64,000 nt of DNA, taken from Bacteroidia bacterium (GTDB taxonomy: Bacteria; Bacteroidota; Bacteroidia; B-17B0; Aurantibacillaceae). The number at the start of each line of letters is the position of its first letter. The stretch's first letter is position 1. Shown in pieces: positions 36,981 through 46,464 of the stretch. The notes below the pieces were generated by a model. The model searched no databases, was not told the DNA's origin, and worked only from the letters and a program-made list of their open reading frames with translations. Where the stretch lies: the NCBI GenBank assembly GCA_014378485.1, contig JACMNO010000054.1:1-64000 (forward strand), in the 5' to 3' direction. A program made the position numbers and the translations under genes.

Positions 36981-38243
36981 CTACAAACCCAACAATACTT
37001 CTTCCGGTAATTTACCACCAAATAAAATACGGCTTGGGTTCTCTAACATTTCCTTTACTTTAACAAGAAAGCCAACGCTTTCTCTTCCGTCAATAATTCT
37101 ATGATCATAACTTAATGCAACGTACATCATCGGGCGAATGACTACTTGTCCGTTAACTGCCATTGGCCTATCAACAACATTGTGCATTCCTAAAATAGCA
37201 CTTTGTGGAGGATTGATGATTGGTGTACTCATCATACTACCAAATACGCCACCGTTAGTAATTGTAAATGTTCCGCCGGTCATATCGTCGATGGTTAGTT
37301 TTCCATCACGTGCTTTTATCGCTAAATCTTTAATTCCTTTTTCAATTTCAGCAATGCTCATTAATTCGGCACTGCGCAATACTGGCACCATTAATCCTTT
37401 TGGTGCGCTTACAGCGATACCGATATCGCAGTATTTATTGTAAACCAATTCTTCACCATCAATCATTCCGTTTACAGCAGGGTAGTGAAATAACGCTTCG
37501 GTTACCGCTTTTGTAAAGAAACTCATAAAACCAACATTGGTTCCATAAACCTCTTTAAACTTATCTTTGTATTTCGCGCGTATGGCATAGATCTCACTCA
37601 TGTCAACTTCATTGAAAGTCGTTAACATGGCAGTTTCATTTTTAACAGCTACCAAACGTTTAGCAACCGTTTTACGAAGTGATGTCATTTTAGCCCTGTC
37701 TTTTTCTCTGCCGCCCTGCCAGCTGTTGCTTAATACTTTTTGAGCAGTGGGTATACCGTTAGATAAAGCTGCTAACACATCTTGTTTGGTAATACGCCCA
37801 TCTTTACCGGTTCCGTTCATTTGTCCGGACTGAATATTGTTTTCAGCCATCATTTTAGCTGCAGCTACACTTGGCGTGCCGGTTGCATAAGTTGACTTAT
37901 CATTAGCCGAGGCAATAGCAATCTCTTTCTTTGGTTCTTCTTTTTTAGCCTCTTCTTTTGCTTCCGCTTTTGGAGCATCTGCTTTAGCTTTTGGTTCAGG
38001 CTTCACGGAGGTATCAATTTTTACAACAACCTGCCCAACCTTGACAGTATCGCCTTCAGCGGCCAACACTTCTATTTTACCAGCCTCTTCAGCGTTTAGT
38101 GTCAAGGTTGCTTTGTCAGAATCGATCTCTGCTAAGATCTCATCTTTTTCAACAACATCGCCTGTGTTTTTTACCCAACGGGCAATAACTACTTCAGAAA
38201 TGGATTCTCCCGGGCTTGGTACTTTTAATTCTACAATTGCCAT
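36981..38243 (-). CDS. sucB: 2-oxoglutarate dehydrogenase E2 (dihydrolipoyllysine succinyltransferase)
   Basis: The 420-residue protein has one lipoyl domain (about 2-76) with the lipoylated lysine K44 in [11 protein letters not shown]. An Ala/Lys/Glu/Pro-rich linker (about 80-110) and a peripheral-subunit-binding domain (about 118-155; [18 protein letters not shown]) follow. The catalytic acyltransferase domain (about 185-420) has the active-site segment [14 protein letters not shown]. It passes succinyl from lipoate to CoA in the TCA cycle. The normal partner gene sucA lies upstream on the same strand but is separated from it by a two-gene toxin-antitoxin module, and hepT ends only 18 bp before the sucB start. 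A terminator follows. Confidence 0.95.
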   Translation of the reverse strand: MAIVELKVPSPGESISEVVIARWVKNTGDVVEKDEILAEIDSDKATLTLNAEEAGKIEVLAAEGDTVKVGQVVVKIDTSVKPEPKAKADAPKAEAKEEAKKEEPKKEIAIASANDKSTYATGTPSVAAAKMMAENNIQSGQMNGTGKDGRITKQDVLAALSNGIPTAQKVLSNSWQGGREKDRAKMTSLRKTVAKRLVAVKNETAMLTTFNEVDMSEIYAIRAKYKDKFKEVYGTNVGFMSFFTKAVTEALFHYPAVNGMIDGEELVYNKYCDIGIAVSAPKGLMVPVLRSAELMSIAEIEKGIKDLAIKARDGKLTIDDMTGGTFTITNGGVFGSMMSTPIINPPQSAILGMHNVVDRPMAVNGQVVIRPMMYVALSYDHRIIDGRESVGFLVKVKEMLENPSRILFGGKLPEEVLLGL

Positions 38244-38261
38244 ATAATTAGTTTTGAATGT

Positions 38262-38603
38262 TTAGTTATAAGTTTGAATTATTTTTTGAATTTGTACTTT
38301 TAAAATGGGAATATTGTTCTTAATTATCAGCCAAACAGCATTTAAATCAACCCCTTCATAATCATGAATTAATTTATCTCTTAATCCTGCAATTTTTTTC
38401 CACTCAACTTCAGGGTGATGGCTTTTTATATTGGATGATACTTTCTTTGATGCTTCCCCAATTATTTCAAACATTCTTATGCAAGAATTAAAAGTTTTTT
38501 TATCCAACATAAAAGCATCTACAGAATAATTTTCCACAAACAGTTCTATATCACAAATACAATCCATAATGTGTTTTAAATATACGGAGTCCTTATTAAG
38601 CAT
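38262..38603 (-). CDS. hepT: HepT-like HEPN ribonuclease toxin
   Basis: The 113-residue helical protein belongs to the HEPN/DUF86 family. The catalytic motif RX4HXY is intact as R75-D-K-L-I-H80-D-Y82. In studied HepT/MntA systems the toxin is an RNase, and the MntA antitoxin silences it by adding AMP groups to the tyrosine of this motif. The gene overlaps the upstream mntA by 8 bp and ends 18 bp before sucB, so all four genes look co-transcribed. It is neither truncated nor frameshifted, so the pair is likely functional. Confidence 0.88.
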   Translation of the reverse strand: MLNKDSVYLKHIMDCICDIELFVENYSVDAFMLDKKTFNSCIRMFEIIGEASKKVSSNIKSHHPEVEWKKIAGLRDKLIHDYEGVDLNAVWLIIKNNIPILKVQIQKIIQTYN

Positions 38604-38886
38604 TATATATAGTTTTTAACTCGCCTTCGACTTCCGATTTAATATGCTTGTTGAGAAATTTTCTTGAAACTAAATCTACTTTTTTATGAAGTTTTTTTTG
38701 TAAAGCATCTTCAACATCCATTAAATCGAACAAACTAAAACTTAACGTATCGAAATCATATAATATGTCGATATCGCTTTTTTCTGTTTCTTCGTTACGA
38801 GCGTATGAACCAAACAAGCCAATAAAACTTGGATTGTAAGGTTTTAAAGTTTCAATAATGATATGTTGCTGCTCCTGACTTAACAT
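38596..38886 (-). CDS. mntA: MntA-like minimal nucleotidyltransferase antitoxin
   Basis: The 96-residue protein is a minimal nucleotidyltransferase. It has the canonical GSX10DXD motif: G26-S27 then D38-I-D40 (GLFGSYARN... SDIDIL), with a third acidic residue D71 in KKVDLVS. Family work on MNT/HEPN pairs shows that this enzyme adenylylates its HepT partner to neutralise it. The start codon sits directly against the sucA stop (TAG then ATG with no gap), and its 3' end overlaps hepT by 8 bp. The order here is antitoxin first, toxin second. Confidence 0.88.
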   Translation of the reverse strand: MLSQEQQHIIIETLKPYNPSFIGLFGSYARNEETEKSDIDILYDFDTLSFSLFDLMDVEDALQKKLHKKVDLVSRKFLNKHIKSEVEGELKTIYNA

Positions 38887-41628
38887 CTATTTCACTAATA
38901 CTTTAGAAAAAATGTTAGTCATGATCTCTTCATTTTCTGCCGCATGACGTTTTGCAAATCCCGTTGCAGGACTCGCTGCTTCATGTCTGCCGATATATTT
39001 TAAATTTAAAGTACGTAAGTTCTTATCTACAAAACGCCAAGGACCCATATTTTCAGGCTCTTCCTGGATAAATAAGTAATTGGTTGCATTGCTGTATTTT
39101 TTTAAAATTACATCTATTTGTTTCTGAGGAAAAGGATATAGTTGCTCTAAACGAATAAATACGATATCATCTGCGCCTTCTTTTTCTCTGCGCTCAATTA
39201 AATCGTAATAAACTTTACCTGAACAAAAGGCAACACGTGTTACTTTTTTTGCATCAATGGTTTTTGTTGAGCCTGAGGAAACATCATCGAGCACTTCCTG
39301 AAAATTAGCTTTTGTGAAGTCTGCTAATTTACTGACACAGCTTGGGTAACGCAATAATTTTTTTGGAGTAAAGCATACCAATGGCTTACGAAAATCACGT
39401 TTTAACTGACGACGTAACACATGGAATTGTTGCGCAGGTGTTGTTGCATTCACGATTTGCATATTGTTTTCGGCACAAGCCTGTAAAAAGCGTTCCATGC
39501 GTGCACTTGAATGTTCTGGTCCCTGGCCTTCATAACCGTGAGGCAATAGCATTACCAAACCATTCATACGGCGCCATTTGTATTCTGCTGAGGTTAAATA
39601 CTGGTCAATGATAATTTGTGCCCCGTTAAAGAAATCTCCAAACTGCGCTTCCCAAATTGTTAAGGTATTTGGAGCCGCAAAGGCATAGCCATATTCGAAA
39701 CCTAAAACGCCATATTCGCTTAATAACGAGTTATAGATTTCAAATTTCACATTGGCATCAATATTATTTAAAGGTATGTATTCTTCTTCACTGTCTTCTA
39801 ATTTAACTATTGCATGACGGTGAGAGAAAGTGCCACGCTCAACATCCTGCCCACTGAAACGAACAGGAAACCCATCTTTCATTAAGGATGCATAAGCTAA
39901 TAATTCACCCATGGCCCAATCGTAATTATCATTGGTGATCATGGCCTTTCGGTCATCAAACAATTTCTGGATCTTATTAAAGAACTTTTTATCCCGCGGT
40001 AATTCAGTTGATTTTTTAGCGATCTCTAAGAAAAGTTTTTCGTCAATGGCTGTTTCTGGTGACTCTTCAAAATCTTTATCAGTTGCCATTTTTACACCTT
40101 TCCAGGTTCCTTCCAAAAAGGAAGTGATTTTAGCTTTTTCCGTTTTTTTAGCTTCATCCAGGTTCGAATCCAGTTCTGCCTTAAAAGCAGCTTCAATATC
40201 CTTAGCCTCAGTAGCTAAATCGGAATTTTCTGTTTTTAATTTTTCAACATAAATATCTTTTGGATTCGCATGGGCTGCAATTGCTTTGTATAATAATGGT
40301 TGAGTGAAACGCGGCTCATCTCCTTCGTTATGACCATATTTTCGATAACACAACACATCAATAAACACGTCGCGGTGAAATGTCTGACGAAATTCCATGG
40401 CTAATTTTGAAATGAAACATAAAGCTTCCACATCATCACCATTCACGTGAAACACCGGACTTAATACTACTTTGGCAACATCTGTGCAATATGTAGAAGA
40501 TCGCCCATCTAAAAAATTTGTAGTAAAACCAACCTGGTTATTGATGACAAAATGAACGGTTCCGCCTGTTTTGTAACCATCCAACTGGCTCATTTGCACT
40601 AATTCATAAACAAGCCCTTGTCCGGCAATAGCCGCATCTCCATGTAAACTTATAGCGCAAGCCTTGGAATTATTTCCACCATGGCGACTATCAATTTTTG
40701 AACGAATAATTCCTTGTACAACTGAAGCCGAAGTTTCTAAATGAGACGGATTGGGTGTTAAACTAATATGAACTTTCTTGCCATCGTCGCTTAATTGGTC
40801 GGATGAATAACCCATGTGATATTTAACGTCGCCGTCAAATAAAGAATCTTCGCTTGGTCTGCCTTCAAATTCCGTAAACACATCCTTATAGGTTTTGTTC
40901 ATGATATTCGTCAACACATTTAAGCGGCCGCGGTGTGCCATACCAATCACATAATCCTCTACACCTAAATTAGCACCATGCTCCATTAAGGCATTAATAG
41001 CGGGAATTACAGCTTCACCGCCCTCTAAAGAGAAACGCTTTTGGCCAACAAATTTTGTATGTAAATAACTTTCGAAAACAACTGCCTGAGTTAATTTTTT
41101 AAGTATTGTTTTTTTCTCAGTCGCCGAAAACGCAGGGGTGTTTTTGTTTTTTTCCATGCGCTCTTGCAACCATTTTAGTACTTTTGGTTCACGCATGTAT
41201 AAATATTCAACGCCAATGCTTTGGCAGTAGGTCTGCTCAAGGTGAGCAATAATATCTTTTAATTTAGCCGCACCAAGTCCTATTTCATTTCCTGCCTGGA
41301 AAACAGTTTCGAGATCTTTATCGGATAACCCAAAATTTTCAAGGGCCAGAGTGGGTTCATAGTTACGACGTTGGCGAACAGGATTGGTTTTAGTGAATAG
41401 ATGTCCTCGCTGACGGTAACCGGTTATTAAACCAATCACTTTAAACTCTTTAGTTACATTTTCAGGAATTGCTCCACCATCGGATTCATAGGAAGTACGA
41501 GCAAATTCAAAACCTTTAAAAAAGTCGCGCCATGATGCGTCCACAGAATTAGAATCTTGGGAATACTGTAAAAATAAACTTTCAATAGCGTTTACATCGC
41601 TGGTGCCAACATAGGAAAATTTGTCCAT
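38887..41628 (-). CDS. sucA: 2-oxoglutarate dehydrogenase E1 component
   Basis: I place the start at 41628 (MDKFSYVGTSDVNAIESLF, 913 aa); an upstream in-frame ATG at 41697 adds a hydrophobic non-conserved leader and is unlikely. Landmarks are SWRDFFKGF near the N-terminus, GMAHRGRLNVLTNIMNK, HGDAAIAGQGLVYE and the thiamine-pyrophosphate region, and a transketolase-like C-terminal half (FSGQDVERGTFSHRHA; EAQFGDFFNGAQ). The enzyme decarboxylates 2-oxoglutarate and transfers succinyl to the lipoyl arm of SucB. The stop is directly followed by the mntA start. The gap to the upstream 315-aa gene is about 110 bp. Confidence 0.96.
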   Translation of the reverse strand: MDKFSYVGTSDVNAIESLFLQYSQDSNSVDASWRDFFKGFEFARTSYESDGGAIPENVTKEFKVIGLITGYRQRGHLFTKTNPVRQRRNYEPTLALENFGLSDKDLETVFQAGNEIGLGAAKLKDIIAHLEQTYCQSIGVEYLYMREPKVLKWLQERMEKNKNTPAFSATEKKTILKKLTQAVVFESYLHTKFVGQKRFSLEGGEAVIPAINALMEHGANLGVEDYVIGMAHRGRLNVLTNIMNKTYKDVFTEFEGRPSEDSLFDGDVKYHMGYSSDQLSDDGKKVHISLTPNPSHLETSASVVQGIIRSKIDSRHGGNNSKACAISLHGDAAIAGQGLVYELVQMSQLDGYKTGGTVHFVINNQVGFTTNFLDGRSSTYCTDVAKVVLSPVFHVNGDDVEALCFISKLAMEFRQTFHRDVFIDVLCYRKYGHNEGDEPRFTQPLLYKAIAAHANPKDIYVEKLKTENSDLATEAKDIEAAFKAELDSNLDEAKKTEKAKITSFLEGTWKGVKMATDKDFEESPETAIDEKLFLEIAKKSTELPRDKKFFNKIQKLFDDRKAMITNDNYDWAMGELLAYASLMKDGFPVRFSGQDVERGTFSHRHAIVKLEDSEEEYIPLNNIDANVKFEIYNSLLSEYGVLGFEYGYAFAAPNTLTIWEAQFGDFFNGAQIIIDQYLTSAEYKWRRMNGLVMLLPHGYEGQGPEHSSARMERFLQACAENNMQIVNATTPAQQFHVLRRQLKRDFRKPLVCFTPKKLLRYPSCVSKLADFTKANFQEVLDDVSSGSTKTIDAKKVTRVAFCSGKVYYDLIERREKEGADDIVFIRLEQLYPFPQKQIDVILKKYSNATNYLFIQEEPENMGPWRFVDKNLRTLNLKYIGRHEAASPATGFAKRHAAENEEIMTNIFSKVLVK

Positions 41629-41737
41629 TTTAATTTTCGTTAAAAACAGGGCTAATTTAAGGATTATAATGGAAAACAGGACTAAAAGTATTGGCAAAAA
41701 ACCTTTTAAATTTATTAAATGAAATCAAGATTAAACG

Positions 41738-42685
41738 CTATTTATTGCCTTTCACAATCAAGCTATCTATTCTGTTAAACAAAAAATCAACCGCAGAGTA
41801 AAATTTAGTTGTATCACGATAGTAGCGCCTATATTTACACAGTGTATTTCTATTCAAACCTTCGTACCTGGCATAGGCTCTGCGGGTGTCTTTTTTAACA
41901 GTATGATCCTTAAAATTTATGGATTTGAAATAAGTTTTTAAACTATTTGATTTTGGAATATACACTTCATCAAATCTTTTGTCAATCGCATTATGTTTTT
42001 TACTTTTTTTAAAGGAAAGGCCAAATTTTAATCCAATATTAAATTGGAAATAATCGTGCTTTGGTTTATATGATTGATTATAATTGTAATTTGGATTAAC
42101 GTTTGGCCCTCTAACTTCAAAGGTTGTTGCGACGATGTTTGCTGTGGCGTAACCTAATCCCCAAAACGGCTCTATAAGAATGCGCTTGTAGGTCAATCGA
42201 GTGCCAAATGTTATACCAATATTATAAGCCGACCCCTTTGCTTCCTCTAAAGCATATAATACAAAATCATCGCTGTAAGAATAATCTACCCAGACTTTAT
42301 CGTGATATAGTTTTTCATATGAAATGTTGAATCCGGCATAAACCCGGCTTAATTTGCTAAATTGATATTTTGGTTTAAAACTAAAACCGTATCCTTTTAA
42401 ATCGTAGTAATCCCATTGACGAATTTTATCTTTAAAAAAGGTGTTTGGATTTATCAAATAAGCGGCAACATCTAGGTTATAACTAGGAAATATTTGGCAT
42501 TGAAACCCAAGTCCATATTCCCGCACTAAATCAGCATAACCATAAACATTGAAAGAATAATTAGGTTCAGGTTTCATGTTGGCCTTTGTTCCAAAGTTTC
42601 TAATTTGCCCAAAGACAAGTGTTGTAGAGCAAAGCAAGGCTATAAAAAATGAAATTATTATTTTTAGGCAGACATTATATTTCAT
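41738..42685 (-). CDS. Predicted outer-membrane beta-barrel-like protein with basic C-terminal tail
   Basis: The 315-residue protein has a signal peptide (to about residue 26, VFGQ) and then about 200 residues with repeated Gly-aromatic strand patterns (YGYADLVREYGLGFQ, YKRILIEPFWGLGYATANI, YFQFNIGLKFGLSF) typical of an outer-membrane barrel. The last 85 residues are strongly basic and tyrosine-rich (RRAYARYEGLNRNTLCKYRRYYRD), unlike a barrel. I recognise no named family. It is divergent from the SPOR protein at 42736 with a 50-bp gap. Confidence 0.6.
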   Translation of the reverse strand: MKYNVCLKIIISFFIALLCSTTLVFGQIRNFGTKANMKPEPNYSFNVYGYADLVREYGLGFQCQIFPSYNLDVAAYLINPNTFFKDKIRQWDYYDLKGYGFSFKPKYQFSKLSRVYAGFNISYEKLYHDKVWVDYSYSDDFVLYALEEAKGSAYNIGITFGTRLTYKRILIEPFWGLGYATANIVATTFEVRGPNVNPNYNYNQSYKPKHDYFQFNIGLKFGLSFKKSKKHNAIDKRFDEVYIPKSNSLKTYFKSINFKDHTVKKDTRRAYARYEGLNRNTLCKYRRYYRDTTKFYSAVDFLFNRIDSLIVKGNK

Positions 42686-42735
42686 AACTTAAACTAAATG
42701 TACAAACATTACAACAAATTGTATATTTTTACTTT

Positions 42736-43143
42736 GTGAAAATTGTTATATCATTCATGTTATTTTTTTGTTGGATAGGCTTAACCTTTTCCCAAGAAAA
42801 CCCGAACAGCAATTCGATTCAAACTTCGTTAAAAGTGAGGGCTTTACAAGAAAAAAAAGCTGAATACCATAGGCGTACAAATGGAGAAAGTGACGGGTAT
42901 CGTGTAAAAATTCATTTTAGTTCAGATAAAACGAAAGCATGGGAAGTTCAGTCTAAGTTCTTAGCTAATGCAAAATACAACGGAGTTTCTGCTTATGAAG
43001 ATTACCAGATCCCTAACTTTGTGATTGTTGTGGGAGATTGTAAAACCAAATTGGAAGCGACCGAGTTATTAAAAAAAATTAAAGATGATTATCCTTATGC
43101 TTTTATAGTTAAAAGCAAGGTCAGGCCAATCAAATTCAACTAG
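42736..43143 (+). CDS. SPOR-like domain protein
   Basis: The 135-residue protein starts at GTG 42736 with a signal peptide (to about residue 20, FSQ). A single SPOR-like domain (about 52-131; GYRVKIHFSSDKTKAWEVQSKFL and PNFVIVVGDCKTKLEATELLKKIK) covers the rest. SPOR domains bind glycan strands denuded of stem peptides at division sites. It is shorter than typical division proteins and has no transmembrane anchor beyond the signal, so it may be a soluble periplasmic binder. It is divergent from the barrel-like gene. Confidence 0.75.
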   Translation: MKIVISFMLFFCWIGLTFSQENPNSNSIQTSLKVRALQEKKAEYHRRTNGESDGYRVKIHFSSDKTKAWEVQSKFLANAKYNGVSAYEDYQIPNFVIVVGDCKTKLEATELLKKIKDDYPYAFIVKSKVRPIKFN

Positions 43144-43178
43144 AATTACTTTATTCTATTTTAAAAGAGAATGACGGG

Positions 43179-43910
43179 TCAATTTGTCTTTATGATTTTT
43201 CGGATACATTTTTTACCACCAATCTCAATTTCTAAGAAATAAATACCGGCTGATAATTTGTCAAAGAATATCTCTGTTTTATTTTCAAATGTTTTCGTTT
43301 CTATTAATATTCCCAGGGCATCCATCAATCGTATTGTTGTATTATTTAATGAAATAACAATCAGTGGCTCCTCTCTATGAATGGGATTAGGGTACATTAT
43401 TAAGTTGTCATTTTTCAATTCTATTAAACCGATTTGTGTTCCGTTTTCCCAATTTGTATCCTGTGTTTTGCACAGAACAGCGGGCCATACGTAAGTTGAG
43501 CCGTTTGGTGGAATATTATTGTAATAGCCGCCACCCGAAAAACAACCACTTATAATGATATAATTTTTACAGGCGATGTAATGATAATTTGTTCCAGCCC
43601 TGGTTTTTATTTGTCCAAGGTATAGATGGCCAAAATTAATAAAGGATGCGCCGCACAGTGTTTCCAATAAATGCTCGCCACAAATGGTGCCGGTTGAATC
43701 AATAAATAAAACAGTTGGAGAATTGATGGTGAGGTTTTGATTGAGAACCATGTAATGTGAAACTAAAATCGAGTCAGGGCTTGCGGGCACCTGGTGATTA
43801 CTCCACGCGTTTGGATCTTCCCAATTTCCGTTGGCAATGGTTTTTACGGTAAAGGCAAATAATGTTTTGACAGAAAAAACGCAGCAAATAACAAGACACT
43901 TTAAAAACAT
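43179..43910 (-). CDS. T9SS type A cargo, G8-like beta domain protein
   Basis: The 243-residue protein has a signal peptide (to about residue 20). A beta-rich domain follows (about 20-160; KTIANGNWEDPNAWSNHQVPASPDSILVSHYMVLNQN), which resembles the G8-like domains seen in secreted Bacteroidota proteins. The C-terminal type A sorting domain (about 170-243) has IMYPNPIHREEPLIV and LSAGIYFLEIE. It should be exported by T9SS. No enzyme motif is visible. It is divergent from pgk with an 87-bp gap. Confidence 0.75.
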   Translation of the reverse strand: MFLKCLVICCVFSVKTLFAFTVKTIANGNWEDPNAWSNHQVPASPDSILVSHYMVLNQNLTINSPTVLFIDSTGTICGEHLLETLCGASFINFGHLYLGQIKTRAGTNYHYIACKNYIIISGCFSGGGYYNNIPPNGSTYVWPAVLCKTQDTNWENGTQIGLIELKNDNLIMYPNPIHREEPLIVISLNNTTIRLMDALGILIETKTFENKTEIFFDKLSAGIYFLEIEIGGKKCIRKIIKTN

Positions 43911-43947
43911 TATTAAAGATAATGAATTATTATTTTAGTAATTACAT

Positions 43948-43955
43948 TAAATTTG
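43948..43955 (+). promoter_or_regulatory. Candidate -7 promoter element for pgk
   Basis: TAAATTTG matches the Bacteroidota -7 consensus TAnnTTTG, 42 bp before the pgk ATG. No upstream TTG at the usual spacing was found, so support is partial. Confidence 0.35.
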
Positions 43956-43997
43956 CAAGCAACTATTATATAAATCAAATAAGAAATATAGGTCCTT

Positions 43998-45191
43998 ATG
44001 AAGACAATCGATAATCTCAATTTCCAAAACAAACGCGCTTTGGTTCGTGTTGATTTTAATGTTCCTTTAAATGATTCTTTTGAAGTCACCGATGATACCC
44101 GCATCAGGGCTGCTGCGCCAACTATAAAAAAAATAATTGAAAAAGGAGGAAGCGTAATTTTAATGTCTCATTTAGGAAGACCGAAAGATGGACCAGCCAA
44201 TAAATTTTCTTTACAACATGTAGTGAATACGGTTAAGAAATTGACGGGTGTCGATGTTTTATTTTCGGATGATTGTATTGGTTCGGATTCTTATATAAAA
44301 TCTTCTGCGTTAAAACCTGGACAGGTTTTGTTATTGGAGAATTTACGTTTTCACAAAGAGGAAGAACAGGGTGATGTTGCCTTTGCTGAAAAATTAAGTA
44401 AGCACGGAGATATTTATGTGAATGATGCTTTTGGAACTGCTCATCGTGCCCATGCTTCCACGGCAGTGATCGCACAATTTTTTGCAGCCGATGCCAGGTG
44501 TTTTGGTTATGTAATGGCGGGCGAAGTAGCGAGTATTGATAAAGTAATTAACGGCGCCGAAAAACCATTTACCGCTATTGTTGGAGGAGCCAAAGTGAGT
44601 GATAAAATTCTGATTATTGAGCAGCTGATGAGTAAAGCTAATAATATTTTAATTGGCGGCGGCATGGCGTTCACCTTTGTTAAAGCAATGGGTGGAACGA
44701 TTGGTAAATCATTATGTGAAGATGATAAATTAGAACTGGCAAAAGAATTATTGGAAAAAGCGAAAGCAAGAGGAGTGAATTTATACATTCCTAATGATGC
44801 AGTTATAGCCGATAATTTTGCCAATGACGCGAATATAAAAGAAAGCGATATTAATACAATTCCTGATGGTTGGATGGGACTGGACATTAGTAACGGCACA
44901 ATCAAGACTTTTAGCGAAGTGATTAAAAACTCAAAAACTATTTTATGGAACGGCCCGATGGGTGTTTTTGAAATGAGCAGATTTGAAAACGGAACCAAAC
45001 AAATTGCTTTAGCTATTGCTGAGGCTACAAAAAAAGGTGCCTTTTCATTAATTGGCGGCGGAGATAGTGTTGCGGCTATTAACAAATATCATTTGGCAGA
45101 GCAGGTAAGTTATGTGAGCACCGGTGGCGGAGCCCTGTTAGAGTACATTGAGCAAGGAAGCCTGCCAGGAGTGAGAGCTATTGAAGATTAG
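43998..45191 (+). CDS. pgk: Phosphoglycerate kinase
   Basis: The 397-residue protein has the family N-terminus [13 protein letters not shown], the substrate-binding stretch [38 protein letters not shown], the hinge around [12 protein letters not shown], and the nucleotide-binding end with GGGDSVAAI and [12 protein letters not shown]. It moves phosphate between 1,3-bisphosphoglycerate and ADP in glycolysis. Length is standard for a single-domain-pair PGK. It is not clustered with gapA here. Confidence 0.97.
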   Translation: MKTIDNLNFQNKRALVRVDFNVPLNDSFEVTDDTRIRAAAPTIKKIIEKGGSVILMSHLGRPKDGPANKFSLQHVVNTVKKLTGVDVLFSDDCIGSDSYIKSSALKPGQVLLLENLRFHKEEEQGDVAFAEKLSKHGDIYVNDAFGTAHRAHASTAVIAQFFAADARCFGYVMAGEVASIDKVINGAEKPFTAIVGGAKVSDKILIIEQLMSKANNILIGGGMAFTFVKAMGGTIGKSLCEDDKLELAKELLEKAKARGVNLYIPNDAVIADNFANDANIKESDINTIPDGWMGLDISNGTIKTFSEVIKNSKTILWNGPMGVFEMSRFENGTKQIALAIAEATKKGAFSLIGGGDSVAAINKYHLAEQVSYVSTGGGALLEYIEQGSLPGVRAIED

Positions 45192-45364
45192 TACACTGAA
45201 CAGTGTTGCTGTATAGGTGTTTCTCGCAGATAAGCACATATGAAACGCAGCGTTTCGCGGAATTGTATACCAAACTCTGCGACTTTTTGCGAAAAATTAG
45301 CGAGGCTCTGCAACAACTAATTATAAAATAAATGGCTATATTTGGATCTTAAAAAAACAAAAAA
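45192..45364. repeat. Intergenic stretch with small inverted repeats
   Basis: The 173-bp gap after pgk holds no gene. ACACTGAACAGTGT (45193-45206) and GAAACGCAGCGTTTC (45243-45257) are short perfect inverted repeats, and the tail (aaactctgcgactttttgcg) looks like degenerate intergenic repeat DNA. Neither hairpin has a T-tract, so they are not called as terminators. Confidence 0.4.
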
Positions 45365-46375
45365 ATGGAATTATACTTAGATTCAGCAAACCTTAAAGAA
45401 ATTGAAGAAGGTTTTAAATTAGGATTTTTAAACGGTCTTACAACAACCCCAACTTTTATGCAAAAAGAAGGTATTACTGATATTGATGGAACCATAGTTA
45501 AGTTAAGCAAAATAGTTCCTGTGCTTCAAATCGAAGCTTTAGGAAACTCAGCCGAAGAAGTTTTAGCGGAAGCAGAGCGCCAATTGGCTTTGGGTTTAGA
45601 CCCTAAGAAAACAGTTTTCAAAATCCCGGTTTCATTAGAGGGCGTTCGCGCCTGTAAAATGTTACGTGATAAAGGTTATTTAGTAAACGTACATTTAGTA
45701 TATACTTTGCAACAAGCTTATATGGCTATGCAAGCCGGTGCAACATATGTTTGCCCGTTAGTGGGTCGTTTACAAGATCAAGGACATGATGCTTTAGCTT
45801 TAGTTGAGCAGTGTGTAAATGCAGTTGATTTGTATGAATACGACACAAAAATAATGTTCTCATCTGTGCGTAATGCCGAGCACGTTCGTAATGCTATTAA
45901 TTTAGGAGTTCACACTATTACAGTTCCACTAAAAATTATCAAACAATTAACAGAAAACAACTTCACTACATTAGGTACTGACCAGTTTATTCAAGATACG
46001 CGTTTAATGATGGTAAAAGTGAAAGAAGCAATTAAAGGAACTAATCCAATAGTAGCGGAAAGCACATCAATTACAGATGCCATTATCAAAATGACTGAAT
46101 TTGGTTTTGGTGCGGTTACGGTTACCAAAGTGGATGGAAGCATTAAAGGTGTTTTTACTGATGGTAGCTTAAGAAAATTAATAGGAGAAAAAGGTCGTGA
46201 TATTTTAACGAAGAATTTATCTGATTTAGAATACCGTGAGCCAATCACAATTGATGGTGGTGTTTTATTAAACGACGCCAGTGTATTATTTAAGAAAACT
46301 AATGTTGATACGATTGTTGTAACAGAAGCCGGAAAACCCGTTGGAATGTTAGACATTCAGGATATGAAAGGATAA
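45365..46375 (+). CDS. Transaldolase-family aldolase fused to a tandem CBS domain
   Basis: The 336-residue protein has two parts. Residues 1-222 match the fructose-6-phosphate aldolase/TalC branch of transaldolases: D6 in LYLDSANL, TTTPT, the Schiff-base lysine K86 in VFKIPVSLEGVRACKML, and SSVRNAEHV. Residues 230-336 are a CBS pair (SITDAIIKMTEFGFGAVTV, GVFTDGSLRKLI, EPITIDGG, VDTIVVTEAGKPVGMLDIQD), very like the CBS tail of arabinose-5-phosphate isomerases (KdsD/KpsF). CBS domains sense nucleotides or metabolites, so allosteric control is likely. Plain transaldolases lack this tail. A terminator and then a KdsC-like phosphatase follow. The true substrate is unknown. Confidence 0.87.
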   Translation: MELYLDSANLKEIEEGFKLGFLNGLTTTPTFMQKEGITDIDGTIVKLSKIVPVLQIEALGNSAEEVLAEAERQLALGLDPKKTVFKIPVSLEGVRACKMLRDKGYLVNVHLVYTLQQAYMAMQAGATYVCPLVGRLQDQGHDALALVEQCVNAVDLYEYDTKIMFSSVRNAEHVRNAINLGVHTITVPLKIIKQLTENNFTTLGTDQFIQDTRLMMVKVKEAIKGTNPIVAESTSITDAIIKMTEFGFGAVTVTKVDGSIKGVFTDGSLRKLIGEKGRDILTKNLSDLEYREPITIDGGVLLNDASVLFKKTNVDTIVVTEAGKPVGMLDIQDMKG

Positions 46376-46399
46376 CTTACATAAATCATTACATTGAAC

Positions 46400-46433
46400 A
46401 AAAAAGCTTTATCTGATTAGGTAAAGCTTTTTT
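46400..46433 (+). terminator. Rho-independent terminator after the transaldolase-CBS gene
   Basis: AAAAAAGCTTTA (46400-46411) pairs perfectly with TAAAGCTTTTTT (46422-46433), loop TCTGATTAGG. It separates the transaldolase-CBS gene from the phosphatase, so they may be separate transcription units despite closeness. Confidence 0.85.
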
Positions 46434-46464
46434 TATAAATTACTTTTGAAAAAACAATAATAGT

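Noticed and set aside
44507-45085. 192-codon open frame opposite pgk
   Set aside because: Antisense shadow of phosphoglycerate kinase.
45243-45257. Palindrome GAAACGCAGCGTTTC as a regulator site or terminator
   Set aside because: No T-tract, no second copy and no promoter context; left as a plain repeat note.
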